NCBI GenBank assembly: GCA_013393415.1 | Contig: JABXHI010000060.1 | Location: 1-64,000, forward strand | Source: Micrococcaceae bacterium | Lineage (GTDB): Bacteria; Actinomycetota; Actinomycetes; Actinomycetales; Micrococcaceae | Reading direction: 5' to 3' | Length of the DNA: 64,000 nt | Shown here: piece by piece, positions 1 to 8,175 of the stretch | Numbering within the stretch: the first letter of the stretch is position 1 | Layout: every line of letters begins with the position of its first letter | Translations under genes and position numbers: made by a program | The notes under the pieces: generated by a model | Database searches by the model: none | Told to the model about the DNA's origin: nothing | Seen by the model: the letters and a program-made list of their open reading frames with translations, nothing else

Positions 1-275
1 TTCATGCTCGGCATCCACGTTAGAAAACTAGCCCTCCACCAACCCGCTATATGGTTCGTTGGGGCGTCGTGCCTCTATTAGCGATCCACGATCCGCCGCG
101 ACCAATTCCTGGGTGACAACACCCCCCCCGGATCATCAATGACTGGGGGCACACGATCATGCCCAAGAACCGGACCGGCCCACCATCCATCCTGCCGGAT
201 ATCTGGTGTACTTATAAGCTAACGGGGGCGCCAACCATCTATGCCTCAAGTCATTCAGAAGTGTAATCATGAAGT
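1..275. other. Non-coding left edge
   Basis: I see no supportable gene here. It contains a run of eight C residues near 122 and the upstream region of the DUF6308 gene. No RNA gene or clear promoter was recognised. Confidence 0.5.
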
Positions 276-965
276 ATGACTAACTACGTTTACGAATCCT
301 CTGAAGTCGAAGAATCCGTCCTCTCCCGGGCAGTAGAACTCACCCTGATTGTTCTCAATGACCCAGATACCCCTAACAAACTCGCGAAATATTATGATCC
401 TGCTGGAGATTACGTAGGGGCATCATTTGTAACGTTGGAACCACATAACGCGGATCGTCTAACGTCTTCGGATCTCATGGCGACATCAATGTTAAATGTT
501 GGCTTTCCTGCAAGTGCCATCCGAAGGCTGCTCCAAGACACTCAAAATCAAGCCGACATAAGCGAAAAGCTGCGCGCATTACCCAGCTGTTCATTAGAAG
601 ACACGACTACAGACGACCTTGATCTGATGGGCGAGCTCTACTGCATGGTCAAACCTCTTCTTGCTGATGGTTACTCCAAGACTTCCAATCGTTGGGTAAC
701 CACAAGCAAACTTCTTGCTAGAAAACGGCCGAGCCTTTTTCCTGTTAGAGATCGAGTAGTATGTGGCTACCTCGACATCATGCCATTAAAAGACTATCGA
801 AAAGACTGGCAAGTGTTTCGGCATCTGATGCAAAACGAACACGTTAGACAACGTCTCGCCGAGCTACCGTTAGAGACGGTACATGCAGCTCTAGAATCGG
901 ATCCTATCTTGGACACAGAACCACTGCGCATTCTCGATGCTGCCCTCTGGATGTACGCTCGCTAA
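276..965 (+). CDS. DUF6308 family protein
   Basis: A 229-residue soluble protein of unknown function. The stretch at about residues 145-161 (KLLARKRPSLFPVRDR) is what I recognise as the hallmark of the actinobacterial DUF6308 family; the rest is helical with no signal peptide or membrane segment. The ATG at 276 follows AGTATG without a strong Shine-Dalgarno, so the start is moderately sure. The gene stands alone, convergent with the acyl-CoA dehydrogenase operon, and is less GC-rich than its neighbours, which may hint at acquisition. No catalytic residues can be named. Confidence 0.7.
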   Translation: MTNYVYESSEVEESVLSRAVELTLIVLNDPDTPNKLAKYYDPAGDYVGASFVTLEPHNADRLTSSDLMATSMLNVGFPASAIRRLLQDTQNQADISEKLRALPSCSLEDTTTDDLDLMGELYCMVKPLLADGYSKTSNRWVTTSKLLARKRPSLFPVRDRVVCGYLDIMPLKDYRKDWQVFRHLMQNEHVRQRLAELPLETVHAALESDPILDTEPLRILDAALWMYAR

Positions 966-975
966 GAGACGTCCC

Positions 976-996
976 CTTCGCGCATGCGTCGCGAAG
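976..996. terminator. Terminator-like hairpin after the DUF6308 gene
   Basis: CTTCGCG (976-982) and CGCGAAG (990-996) form a 7-bp stem with a 7-base loop, just downstream of the stop at 965. There is no U tract, so it is only a candidate. Confidence 0.35.
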
Positions 997-1080
997 CGCA
1001 GTAGAGACCCGGCTCCGGTGTTCTCCGTCGTTGACCAGCGCTAACGGGGAGCTGTTGTGAGCAGCTGCCTCACAGGTGTC

Positions 1081-2241
1081 TTAGAACCCGCGGGCGATGA
1101 GTTCTTTCATGACTTCGTTGGTGCCTGCGTAGATTTGCTGAACACGGGCGCCGGCGTACATGCGAGCGATCGGGTATTCCATCATGAATCCGTATCCGCC
1201 CCACAGCTGCAGGCACCGGTCGAGTACTGAGTTCTGGACATCAGTTGCCCAGTACTTGGCCGCAGATGCTTGTTCAGTAGTCAGGTTGCCCTTGTCGTGT
1301 TCGGCAATGCAATAGTCGATGAAGGTTTTTGTTGCCAGCACCTCGGTTGCACACTCAGCCAGGGTGAATTTCGTATTCTGGAAATCCATGACGGTCTGGC
1401 CGAACAGCTTACGCTCTTTCGTATACTCAATCGTCTGACGAACAGCGGTCTCGGCTTGCCCAACCGCGGTGATTGCAACCGCCAGACGCTCCTGCGGCAG
1501 CTGCTGCATCAACTGGCGAAAGCCCTGGCCGTCGCCTGCTGCCCCACCGATAATATTGGCGGCGGGGACGCGCATGTCGGTGAAGGACAGTTCGCGAGTA
1601 TCTTGTCCGTGCGCACCGAGTTTATCGAGCACCCGGCCACGCGCGAATCCCTCGAGACCATCAGTTTCGGCGACGACCAACGAAACACCCTTGCCTCCTG
1701 GCTGCTCGTTGGTGCGAGCAACGATCACAATCAAGTTCGCCTGGGAACCGTTGGTAATGAACGTCTTGGAACCGTTAATGAGCAGGTCATCGCCGTCGGG
1801 CGTACCGGTCGTGCGGATGGCTTGAAGATCTGAGCCGGTAGTCGGTTCGGTCATCGCAATGGCGGCAACCATTTCACCACTTGCCAGCTTGGGCAGCCAG
1901 CGCTGCTTCTGCTCTTCGGTTCCGTAGGCGACGATGTAGTGGGCGACGATGGTCGAGTGGATGCTGTAACCCCAGGAGTCGTCACCGGCCAGCCCCTGTT
2001 CGTAGAGGATGGCAGCTTCGTGCGAAAAGTCTGCGCCGCCGCCACCGTATTCTTCAGGGATAGACACCAGCAACAGACCGTTATCGCCCGCCTTATTCCA
2101 GAGTTCGCGGTCTACTTCGTGATTTTCGGCGAAGCGTTCCTGATGCGGGGTGAGCTCGCTGGCCATGAAGTCCCGGGCCATCGCACGCAGATCGGCATGC
2201 TCTTCCGTTTCCCAAACTGAGGTGTAGTTATCCAGAATCAT
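1081..2241 (-). CDS. Acyl-CoA dehydrogenase
   Basis: A 386-residue flavoprotein of the acyl-CoA dehydrogenase family that oxidises an acyl-CoA to the 2-enoyl-CoA and passes electrons to ETF. Visible are the FAD/substrate segment MTEPTTGSDLQAIRT, the ERKLFGQTV region, and the C-terminal QIYAGTNEVMKELIAR signature. The QERLA helix carries a glutamate where the long-chain/isovaleryl-type enzymes keep their catalytic base; this is inference from family knowledge. I chose ATG 2241, preceded by AAGGGG, over an upstream in-frame start. It is the last gene of an etfB-etfA-cytochrome b-dehydrogenase operon, 10 bp after the cytochrome gene, which implies functional coupling. The substrate cannot be read from the sequence. 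Confidence 0.92.
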   Translation of the reverse strand: MILDNYTSVWETEEHADLRAMARDFMASELTPHQERFAENHEVDRELWNKAGDNGLLLVSIPEEYGGGGADFSHEAAILYEQGLAGDDSWGYSIHSTIVAHYIVAYGTEEQKQRWLPKLASGEMVAAIAMTEPTTGSDLQAIRTTGTPDGDDLLINGSKTFITNGSQANLIVIVARTNEQPGGKGVSLVVAETDGLEGFARGRVLDKLGAHGQDTRELSFTDMRVPAANIIGGAAGDGQGFRQLMQQLPQERLAVAITAVGQAETAVRQTIEYTKERKLFGQTVMDFQNTKFTLAECATEVLATKTFIDYCIAEHDKGNLTTEQASAAKYWATDVQNSVLDRCLQLWGGYGFMMEYPIARMYAGARVQQIYAGTNEVMKELIARGF

Positions 2242-2251
2242 TGATTTCCCC

Positions 2252-4111
2252 TTAGCGAGTTGAGACCTGTCCGGTCTTTTCGGCAACTGGTGCGATAAAG
2301 ATAGGTTTGATCAACCAGGCTACCCCAACGGTGACGGCTACAGATACTGCAAAGACCGCAATACCCCACCAATCACTGGCATCTCGGGCCGTGAAGATCA
2401 TGTTCAGGTTGCTCAGCACACCGGTAGTGAACACCAGGAACAGGTGGACGATGATGAACAGGATGAAGTAGATCATCGTGAAGAAGTGGGCTTTGCGCGC
2501 CACAGGTAGCGGGAAGGCCTTGTTGATGCGTTCAGCCTTTTGTGGCCACCAGGTGGACATCCGCAGGCCGGTTAGCACTGCGATCGGGGCGGCAATAAAG
2601 ACCGTGAGGAAATAGGTCGTGATCTGTAGCGCGTTGTAGTAGATCCACGAGTTTTCTTCGGGCCAATCCAGTGAGACGTATTGCAACCCAGCCGAGACAA
2701 TGTTCGGAAAGATATCCCAGTTGCTGGGCACGATACGCATCCAGTGACCGGTGGCAAACACCATGATGTAGAAGAACAAACCGTTGAGCACCCACAGCAC
2801 GTTGAACGATTGGTGGATCCACTGCTGGATGGAGACTTTTGCCGGGGTGTTGGTTTTGCCCGGCGAAAAGAATCCGCCCTTATTGGCTGTCCAGTACGCC
2901 TCAGGCCGATCCTGGTTTCGTATCAACAGGCCAGACCTGATGACCATGACGATGATGAAGAAGTTGAAGAAGTGCTGCCATCCGACCCAGGCAGGCATGC
3001 CCGCCTCGACGCCGTCAGGGTGGGTCGGTGTGCCGTCGTAGGTGGCAATGAACTCGGCCACTGGGTCTAGGGTGCGTAACCATTGAGCCAACAGCACGAA
3101 CCCTGCAGCAACCACGGCCACGATTCCCAAAGTGATGAGCACCTTGCGGGCTTTTGACGGCTCCTTGACGACATCCTTCTCGACGGTCTTGGTTGCCGCT
3201 GGCTTCTGGGCCGGTGGTGGGGTCACCACATCTGGCGTCTTGACCTCTGGCTCAGCAGCCTGGGCTGCCGGTTGTTGCGCAGCAGGCTCAGTCGGCGCAG
3301 CCGCGGGTGCGCCCATGCGCCTTCGCGGCGCCTTCGCTGTCGCCGGTGCAGGTTGCTCGGCGGACGCCGCTGGTTCTTGCGCAGGGGTCTCTGGCTCGGG
3401 TGCCACTGCGGCGGGCGCAGAATCGGGGTGGCCCACCTGCAGTGGTTGCCAACCGGTCATACGACGACGCGGAAGGTCTTCGGTCACCGGTGCCGGAGCA
3501 GCTGCGGCAGCCTTGGACGCCGGTTGCGCTGTCTCAGCGGGTGACTCGGCCGTCGCTGGTGCCGCTGACGCTACAGGCGCAGGTGCATGTGCAGGTGCAG
3601 GTGCAGGTGAGGACGATGGTGCGGTAGCGCGTGCATGGCGGGCGACAGACAGTGGTTGCCAACCGGCCATGCGGCGCCGTGGGATGCTTGGATCCTGAAT
3701 CGGGCCGGAGGGTGCCGCCGGTTGAGCAACAGGCTCCGCTGGGGCGACTTCTGATAGCTCGTGAGTAGGGTCCGACACTTCCTGCGCCGGTGCTGCTGAC
3801 GCGACAGCAGCAGTCGGAGCGGCAGTGTTGGCAACGGTCAACGGCTGCCATCCGACCATCCGGCGTCGTGGCACATCAGGATCTTGCACCGGCCCGGATA
3901 CTGCGACTGGTTGGTCCGTAGTCACTGCAGGTGCTTCAGCAACTGGTTGTTCGGCCTGCGGGGCCACTTGCGAGGTAGCAGGTGCGACAGCAGGTTCCGG
4001 TGCGGTCTGCTCCACGGGTGTGTCAGGTTGAGCCGGCGGTTGTGGTTCCAATGGTGCGTCGTGATTTTCGACGGCCAATGGACTCCACCCGACCATGCGA
4101 CGTTTCGACAT
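2252..4111 (-). CDS. Membrane cytochrome b/b6-domain protein with repeated RRMxGWxPL tail
   Basis: 619 residues. Residues 1-320 are a low-complexity Pro/Ala/Glu tail, presumably cytoplasmic. It carries four copies of a short motif: 4-12 (RRMVGWSPL), 82-91, 145-154 and 215-224 (RRRMxGWQPL), plus a degenerate RRRMGAP at 263-269. Two copies sit in a longer repeat beginning SGPxQDP. Residues 323-602 hold about six membrane helices with histidines H380, H433, H456, H542 and H556, able to ligate b-type hemes. The gene follows etfA by 5 bp and precedes an acyl-CoA dehydrogenase. I infer a membrane electron acceptor that moves electrons from ETF to menaquinone, with the tail motifs as possible docking sites; this is not proven by sequence. 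No ETF-quinone oxidoreductase is present in the window. Confidence 0.8.
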   Translation of the reverse strand: MSKRRMVGWSPLAVENHDAPLEPQPPAQPDTPVEQTAPEPAVAPATSQVAPQAEQPVAEAPAVTTDQPVAVSGPVQDPDVPRRRMVGWQPLTVANTAAPTAAVASAAPAQEVSDPTHELSEVAPAEPVAQPAAPSGPIQDPSIPRRRMAGWQPLSVARHARATAPSSSPAPAPAHAPAPVASAAPATAESPAETAQPASKAAAAAPAPVTEDLPRRRMTGWQPLQVGHPDSAPAAVAPEPETPAQEPAASAEQPAPATAKAPRRRMGAPAAAPTEPAAQQPAAQAAEPEVKTPDVVTPPPAQKPAATKTVEKDVVKEPSKARKVLITLGIVAVVAAGFVLLAQWLRTLDPVAEFIATYDGTPTHPDGVEAGMPAWVGWQHFFNFFIIVMVIRSGLLIRNQDRPEAYWTANKGGFFSPGKTNTPAKVSIQQWIHQSFNVLWVLNGLFFYIMVFATGHWMRIVPSNWDIFPNIVSAGLQYVSLDWPEENSWIYYNALQITTYFLTVFIAAPIAVLTGLRMSTWWPQKAERINKAFPLPVARKAHFFTMIYFILFIIVHLFLVFTTGVLSNLNMIFTARDASDWWGIAVFAVSVAVTVGVAWLIKPIFIAPVAEKTGQVSTR

Positions 4112-4116
4112 AGATA

Positions 4117-5064
4117 TCAGCTTTTACGAGTTTTGAGTTCGTCAACAATTTGCGGCACGACCTCGAAGAGGTCTCCGACCACACCGAAGTCGGCGACTTC
4201 AAAAATTGGTGCGTCCCCATCTTTGTTGATGGCGATAATGGTCTTGGCGGTCTGCATACCGGCCAGGTGCTGGATGGCTCCAGAAATGCCCACGGCAATG
4301 TAGAGCTCCGGCGACACGGAGACACCGGTTTGACCAACCTGCAGGTTATGTGGCACATACCCGGAGTCCACTGCGGCACGTGAGGCGCCGATGGCGGCAT
4401 TGAACTGGTCGGCAAGATCTTCGATAATCTGGAAGTTCTCTTCGGAACCGACGCCGCGACCACCAGACACTACAACGTTTGCGGCATTTAGCGCGGGACG
4501 ATCCGAGCCGGCCTCGACTGCTTCAGCAGAAACAACGGTCGCACCAGGTGCAGTCTGGACTTCAACGTCTGAGTTCACCACGGCCGGGTCAGCCACCGCC
4601 TCTGCCCGATCTTCAATCGCACCGGGACGCACGGTGGCAATCATCAGACCACCCTCAACCGTGGATTCCGTGTTGTAGTCACCACCAAAAATGGCGTGTT
4701 GCACGACGGCTTCCTGTCCGTCAGCATCCCAATAGATACCGGTTGCATCCGCAGCAACCGCACCCTTGGCAGCAACCGCTATACGACCTGAAATCGCTGC
4801 ATTGATCGGCAAATGCGCAACAAGCAGCAGGGAGGCACCGTAGTGGCGTACTGCCGCAACACCTGCGGCAACCTGTGCACTACCCAGCTGATCTTCGGGG
4901 CCGGTATGGACAAATACTTCGGTGGCGCCTGCGGAGCCGAGCGCGGCAAGCGTGCCGGCGTCCGGGGTTTCGGTCACTACGGCCACGGGATCACCAATGG
5001 TCGAGGCAGCACCCAGGACTTCGGCGGGGTCAGCGTTTGCTACGAGAGCGAGCACTTTAGACAT
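4117..5064 (-). CDS. etfA: Electron transfer flavoprotein alpha subunit
   Basis: 315 residues, normal length. It forms the FAD-binding half of ETF, the soluble carrier that takes electrons from acyl-CoA dehydrogenases. The C-terminal FAD domain is clear: [10 protein letters not shown], the [19 protein letters not shown] segment and [18 protein letters not shown], ending in [21 protein letters not shown]. The start is supported by AAAGGAG nine bases upstream. It lies 12 bp after etfB and 5 bp before the cytochrome b gene in one operon. Confidence 0.96.
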   Translation of the reverse strand: MSKVLALVANADPAEVLGAASTIGDPVAVVTETPDAGTLAALGSAGATEVFVHTGPEDQLGSAQVAAGVAAVRHYGASLLLVAHLPINAAISGRIAVAAKGAVAADATGIYWDADGQEAVVQHAIFGGDYNTESTVEGGLMIATVRPGAIEDRAEAVADPAVVNSDVEVQTAPGATVVSAEAVEAGSDRPALNAANVVVSGGRGVGSEENFQIIEDLADQFNAAIGASRAAVDSGYVPHNLQVGQTGVSVSPELYIAVGISGAIQHLAGMQTAKTIIAINKDGDAPIFEVADFGVVGDLFEVVPQIVDELKTRKS

Positions 5065-5076
5065 CTGCGTACTCCT

Positions 5077-5847
5077 TTAGACGAGGTGCCGGGCGGCAAG
5101 GAAATCGACAAGTTCTGTGGCTGCGGTATCGCCGGAAACCTTTTGGCCAGCCTCTTTTGGTGGACGTTCGGCCGCGGTCACCATCACGCTACGCACATAG
5201 GCAGCATCCGGCCCGGCAGCCAGCCCCAGATCAGCCAGCGAAGTCACGGCGATTTCTTTCTTGCGCGCTTCACGAATTGCTTTGAAATTGGTGAGTTTCG
5301 GCTCACCGGCTTTTTCTGTCAGGGATACCACGGCAGGTGTCGCTGCTGAAAGTGTCAGGCGCTCGGTATCCGTGTTGGTCACACCCGTGACGGTACCGTC
5401 GGCAATCTCAATCGAATCTGCACCAGGAATATGCGGGCGCCCCAGCATCTCAGCGATCATGGCTGGCACCATCGCTCCGCGGCCGTCAGTTGATTCAGCA
5501 CCGGAAAGAATCAGATCAGCGTCTTTGGCAGCTTCGGCTAAGACCCGAGCGGTTTGGACCATATCCGAACCCGCCAGCTCATCATCGACCACGTGGACGG
5601 CACGATCTGCTGCCAGAGCCAAGACTTTGCGGATCGATTTATCGGCATCGGCCGGGCCCATCGTCACAGCCACCACCTCAGTTGCAGTCCCTGCTTTTTT
5701 CAGCTCGGCCGCAACAGCGGAAACACGTTCATCGATCTCGTCGATAATATTTTCCGAGTTCTGACGCGCCAGCAACCCAGTATCTAACGCAATTTCGCGC
5801 TTCTCATAGGTATCTGGCACTTGCTTCACCAACACTACGACTTTCAT
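5077..5847 (-). CDS. etfB: Electron transfer flavoprotein beta subunit
   Basis: 256 residues. The N-terminus MKVVVLVKQVPDTYEKR and the motif SGAESTDGRGAMVPAMIAEMLGRP are typical ETF-beta features. I start it at ATG 5847, preceded by GAGGTGG, rather than at the in-frame GTG two codons earlier, which lies inside the Shine-Dalgarno. It is the first gene of the etfBA-cytb-acd operon. The promoter lies in the short gap to a divergent TetR gene. ETF-beta pairs with EtfA to form the AMP- and FAD-containing heterodimer. Confidence 0.95.
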   Translation of the reverse strand: MKVVVLVKQVPDTYEKREIALDTGLLARQNSENIIDEIDERVSAVAAELKKAGTATEVVAVTMGPADADKSIRKVLALAADRAVHVVDDELAGSDMVQTARVLAEAAKDADLILSGAESTDGRGAMVPAMIAEMLGRPHIPGADSIEIADGTVTGVTNTDTERLTLSAATPAVVSLTEKAGEPKLTNFKAIREARKKEIAVTSLADLGLAAGPDAAYVRSVMVTAAERPPKEAGQKVSGDTAATELVDFLAARHLV

Positions 5848-5871
5848 ATCCACCTCAGAGTGATGTCGTTC

Positions 5872-5890
5872 ACGGAGACTATATCTCCGT
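5872..5890. promoter_or_regulatory. Candidate TetR operator
   Basis: ACGGAGA (5872-5878) and TCTCCGT (5884-5890) form a perfect 7-5-7 inverted repeat. It overlaps the -10 element proposed for etfB, between etfB and a divergent TetR gene. TetR proteins usually bind such palindromes next to their own gene; the link here is inference. Confidence 0.6.
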
Positions 5891-5906
5891 ACAATACACC
5901 GTACAA
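5878..5906 (-). promoter_or_regulatory. Probable etf operon promoter
   Basis: On the minus strand TTGTAC (5901-5906) is followed after 17 bases by TATAGT (5878-5883), a good sigma-70-type pair. A 9-bp direct repeat CCGTACAAT (5887-5895 and 5899-5907) covers the spacer and -35 box. The 7-5-7 palindrome covers the -10. Confidence 0.6.
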
Positions 5907-5979
5907 TTTAGACGTCCAGAAAAGTTTAATAATTACGCTAGCTGTGACATCAAACACGACTGCGTGAAAAGGTAGACCC

Positions 5980-6564
5980 ATGTCCACTGCAGAACTGAAC
6001 GCCGACCTCACCGCCAAGGCACGCATCCGTCAAGTAGCCCTCGAGTTATTCGCCCTCAACGGCGCAGACGCCACCTCCATGCGAGCAATTTCGTCGCGCG
6101 CCGGCGTGACAGTAGGTCTCATCACGCATCACTTTGGCACTAAATCTGGCTTGATACAAGCTGTCGAGGACGACATTCTTGCCGGGATTCAACACGCAAT
6201 TGCCTATAAAGAATCCGACGCTGACGTCGACGTCGTGGTGCGAGCGCTCGACCAACGGTTGTTAGACCACGTGGCCGAGAATCCACTGGTAGTGGCCTAT
6301 CTGCGCCGCATGATGCTCATCGAACCCGGGGGCGAAGGCTCTGATCTGACCGAACGCTTCACGCGGATGGCGCTGGAACAGATCAAGGATTTGCGTCGTC
6401 GCGGCATTGCGTCAACCTCACGCGAGGCAGAAGATCAAGTCATGCAAGTGATGCTGGTGCAATTAGGGCAAGTGCTACTACAACCTTTTTTGCAGCAGAT
6501 CGCCGGGCACCTCGACCGCGACCCCGAGCAGTATCGTCTCAGCCTTCGCAAAACCAGAAACTGA
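5980..6564 (+). CDS. TetR family transcriptional regulator
   Basis: 194 residues with an N-terminal TetR helix-turn-helix at roughly residues 14-60: ARIRQVALELFALNGADATS, then ISSRAGVTVGLITHHFGTKSGL. The C-terminal ligand domain is unassigned. The ATG at 5980 follows AAAAGGT. It is divergent from etfB across about 130 bp that contain a palindrome and a promoter, so it probably represses the etf operon, perhaps released by an acyl-CoA or fatty acid. That role is inferred from position only. Confidence 0.85.
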   Translation: MSTAELNADLTAKARIRQVALELFALNGADATSMRAISSRAGVTVGLITHHFGTKSGLIQAVEDDILAGIQHAIAYKESDADVDVVVRALDQRLLDHVAENPLVVAYLRRMMLIEPGGEGSDLTERFTRMALEQIKDLRRRGIASTSREAEDQVMQVMLVQLGQVLLQPFLQQIAGHLDRDPEQYRLSLRKTRN

Positions 6565-6576
6565 AGTGGCTTAAAC

Positions 6577-6691
6577 TCGGTAAAAGGCAGTCTAGAGAGC
6601 CGGTAAATAGTAGCGTAGGAACCCGGCAAAAGGTAGTGTAGGAACCCGGTAAATAGTAGCGTAGGAACCCGGCAAACGGTAGTATAGAACA
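6577..6691 (+). repeat. Five-unit 23-bp tandem repeat upstream of a DUF4143 ATPase gene
   Basis: Five exactly spaced 23-bp units start at 6577, 6600, 6623, 6646 and 6669. Each has the form CCGG(T/C)AAA..GTAG.GTAGGAAC. Units 2 and 4 are identical. Units 3 and 5 carry C where these carry T after CCGG, giving a 46-bp higher-order pattern. The array ends 17 bp before the ATPase start. Because 23 is not a multiple of three the array is unlikely to be coding. Its placement suggests iterated binding sites for the ATPase or a regulator. Confidence 0.9.
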
Positions 6692-6708
6692 CCTGACAAG
6701 GAGTTTCT

Positions 6709-7959
6709 ATGAGCTACATTAAGAGAACAACAGATCACGAGTTAGACGAACTGCTGCCTGTAGCGCCAGCCATCGCATTAGACGGCCCAAAAGGGGTTGG
6801 CAAAACTGAAACAGCTAAGAAACGCGTGGATGCTATATGGAACCTCGACGATCCAGAACAACGAGAGATAGCACGAGCCGATTTCAACCTCAGTTCAATC
6901 CCCCGGGGAAGCATTCTCTTTGATGAGTGGCAGAATATACCGCAGATCTGGGACTCGGTACGACGACAAGTCGATGCTGGCACCCCGGCTGGGCGCTTTC
7001 TTCTCACTGGTTCAGCCACACCTGTTAACAGTGAGGGCACCCATACGGGTGCTGGGCGCATCCTTTCCCTGCGCATGCGCCCGATGGGCCTCCACGAGAG
7101 AGGAATAACGAAACCCAGTATTTCCCTAACTTCAATTCTTGAAGCTAACGGAAATCCCGTGGAGGGCCGGACAACCTTCTCCCTGCAGGACTACATGGAC
7201 GCAATAGTGAGCAGCGGGTTTCCAGGGATTATGAAGTCGGCTTCCCGAAACGTGAGGATGACATTGGATGCCTACTTGCAACGGATCATTGATCGAGACC
7301 TGCCCGAGCAAGGCTACAAAGTTCGTCGCCCCGAGACCCTCCGACGATGGCTTGCCTCGTACGCTGCAGCAACAGCAACCACTACCGCTTACTCGAGACT
7401 CTTAGACGCCGCTACCGGAGGTGATGGCAGCCAGCCCGCGAAGACTACCACCACTGCATATCGTGATCACCTCAGTCAGTTATGGCTATTGGACCCGGTG
7501 CCAGGATGGCTTCCAGCAAATAATTCAATCCGTCGACTGCAACAGTCCCCAAAGCACCATCTTGCTGACCCAGCACTTGCGGCACGACTGCTTAACCTCT
7601 CCGCTAACGCATTATTAACTGGCCCTGGAACGCACATGGCGGGGCCACTCTTCGAATCACTCGCGACACTAGGAATTCGAGTGTTGGCGCAAGCGGCTGA
7701 GGCCTCCGTGAGTCATTTGCGCTTTCGGGCTGGCGAGCGTGAGATCGATTTGATCGTCGAAGGCGTTGATGGGCAGGTACTAGGTATTGAAATCAAACTT
7801 GCTCCAGCTGTCTCAGACGCGGACGTCAGGCATCTCAAATGGCTCCGCGATGAGATCCCCGACCGGATCGTCGATCTCATGGTCGTGACAACAGGCACCA
7901 CGGCTTATCGAAGAACGGACGGCGTTGCTGTGGTTCCGCTAGCCCTACTCGGCCTTTAA
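6709..7959 (+). CDS. AAA ATPase with DUF4143 / nuclease-like C-terminus
   Basis: 416 residues. The N-terminal AAA domain has Walker A GPKGVGKT (26-33), a Walker B-like FDEWQ (about 71-75) and sensor LLTGSA. The C-terminal DUF4143 region ends in REIDLIVEG (about 344-352) and LGIEIKL (about 358-364), resembling a PD-(D/E)XK nuclease core. AAGGAG lies 6 bp before the ATG. Members of this family are common, often monocistronic, and their role is not settled; links to mobile elements or stress are only suspected. It sits alone, directly behind the 23-bp repeat array, which looks like its control region. Confidence 0.85.
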   Translation: MSYIKRTTDHELDELLPVAPAIALDGPKGVGKTETAKKRVDAIWNLDDPEQREIARADFNLSSIPRGSILFDEWQNIPQIWDSVRRQVDAGTPAGRFLLTGSATPVNSEGTHTGAGRILSLRMRPMGLHERGITKPSISLTSILEANGNPVEGRTTFSLQDYMDAIVSSGFPGIMKSASRNVRMTLDAYLQRIIDRDLPEQGYKVRRPETLRRWLASYAAATATTTAYSRLLDAATGGDGSQPAKTTTTAYRDHLSQLWLLDPVPGWLPANNSIRRLQQSPKHHLADPALAARLLNLSANALLTGPGTHMAGPLFESLATLGIRVLAQAAEASVSHLRFRAGEREIDLIVEGVDGQVLGIEIKLAPAVSDADVRHLKWLRDEIPDRIVDLMVVTTGTTAYRRTDGVAVVPLALLGL

Positions 7960-8127
7960 ACTCATCGAGTTCTGAAATACCCCATCCAGATTTGTCACTG
8001 TAATCGAACACATGAGCACGCAATTCCGCCAGAGCAGAAGGCTCTGACGACGCACATCGGGCATCGCACAAATAAACACGGTGGAAAACCAAACCGGAAA
8101 ACCACAGACGGGCGACAATGACTGTGT

Positions 8128-8144
8128 TCTCGAAACATTCGAGA
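8128..8144. promoter_or_regulatory. Palindrome in the hmp promoter region
   Basis: TCTCGAA (8128-8134), spacer ACA, TTCGAGA (8138-8144): a perfect 7-3-7 inverted repeat 31 bp before the hmp start. It is a plausible operator for an NO- or redox-responsive repressor. It is not an obvious match to the NsrR consensus I know. Confidence 0.55.
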
Positions 8145-8175
8145 GGACCGTTCTACCAAGGAGTTGAAGTCGTCC

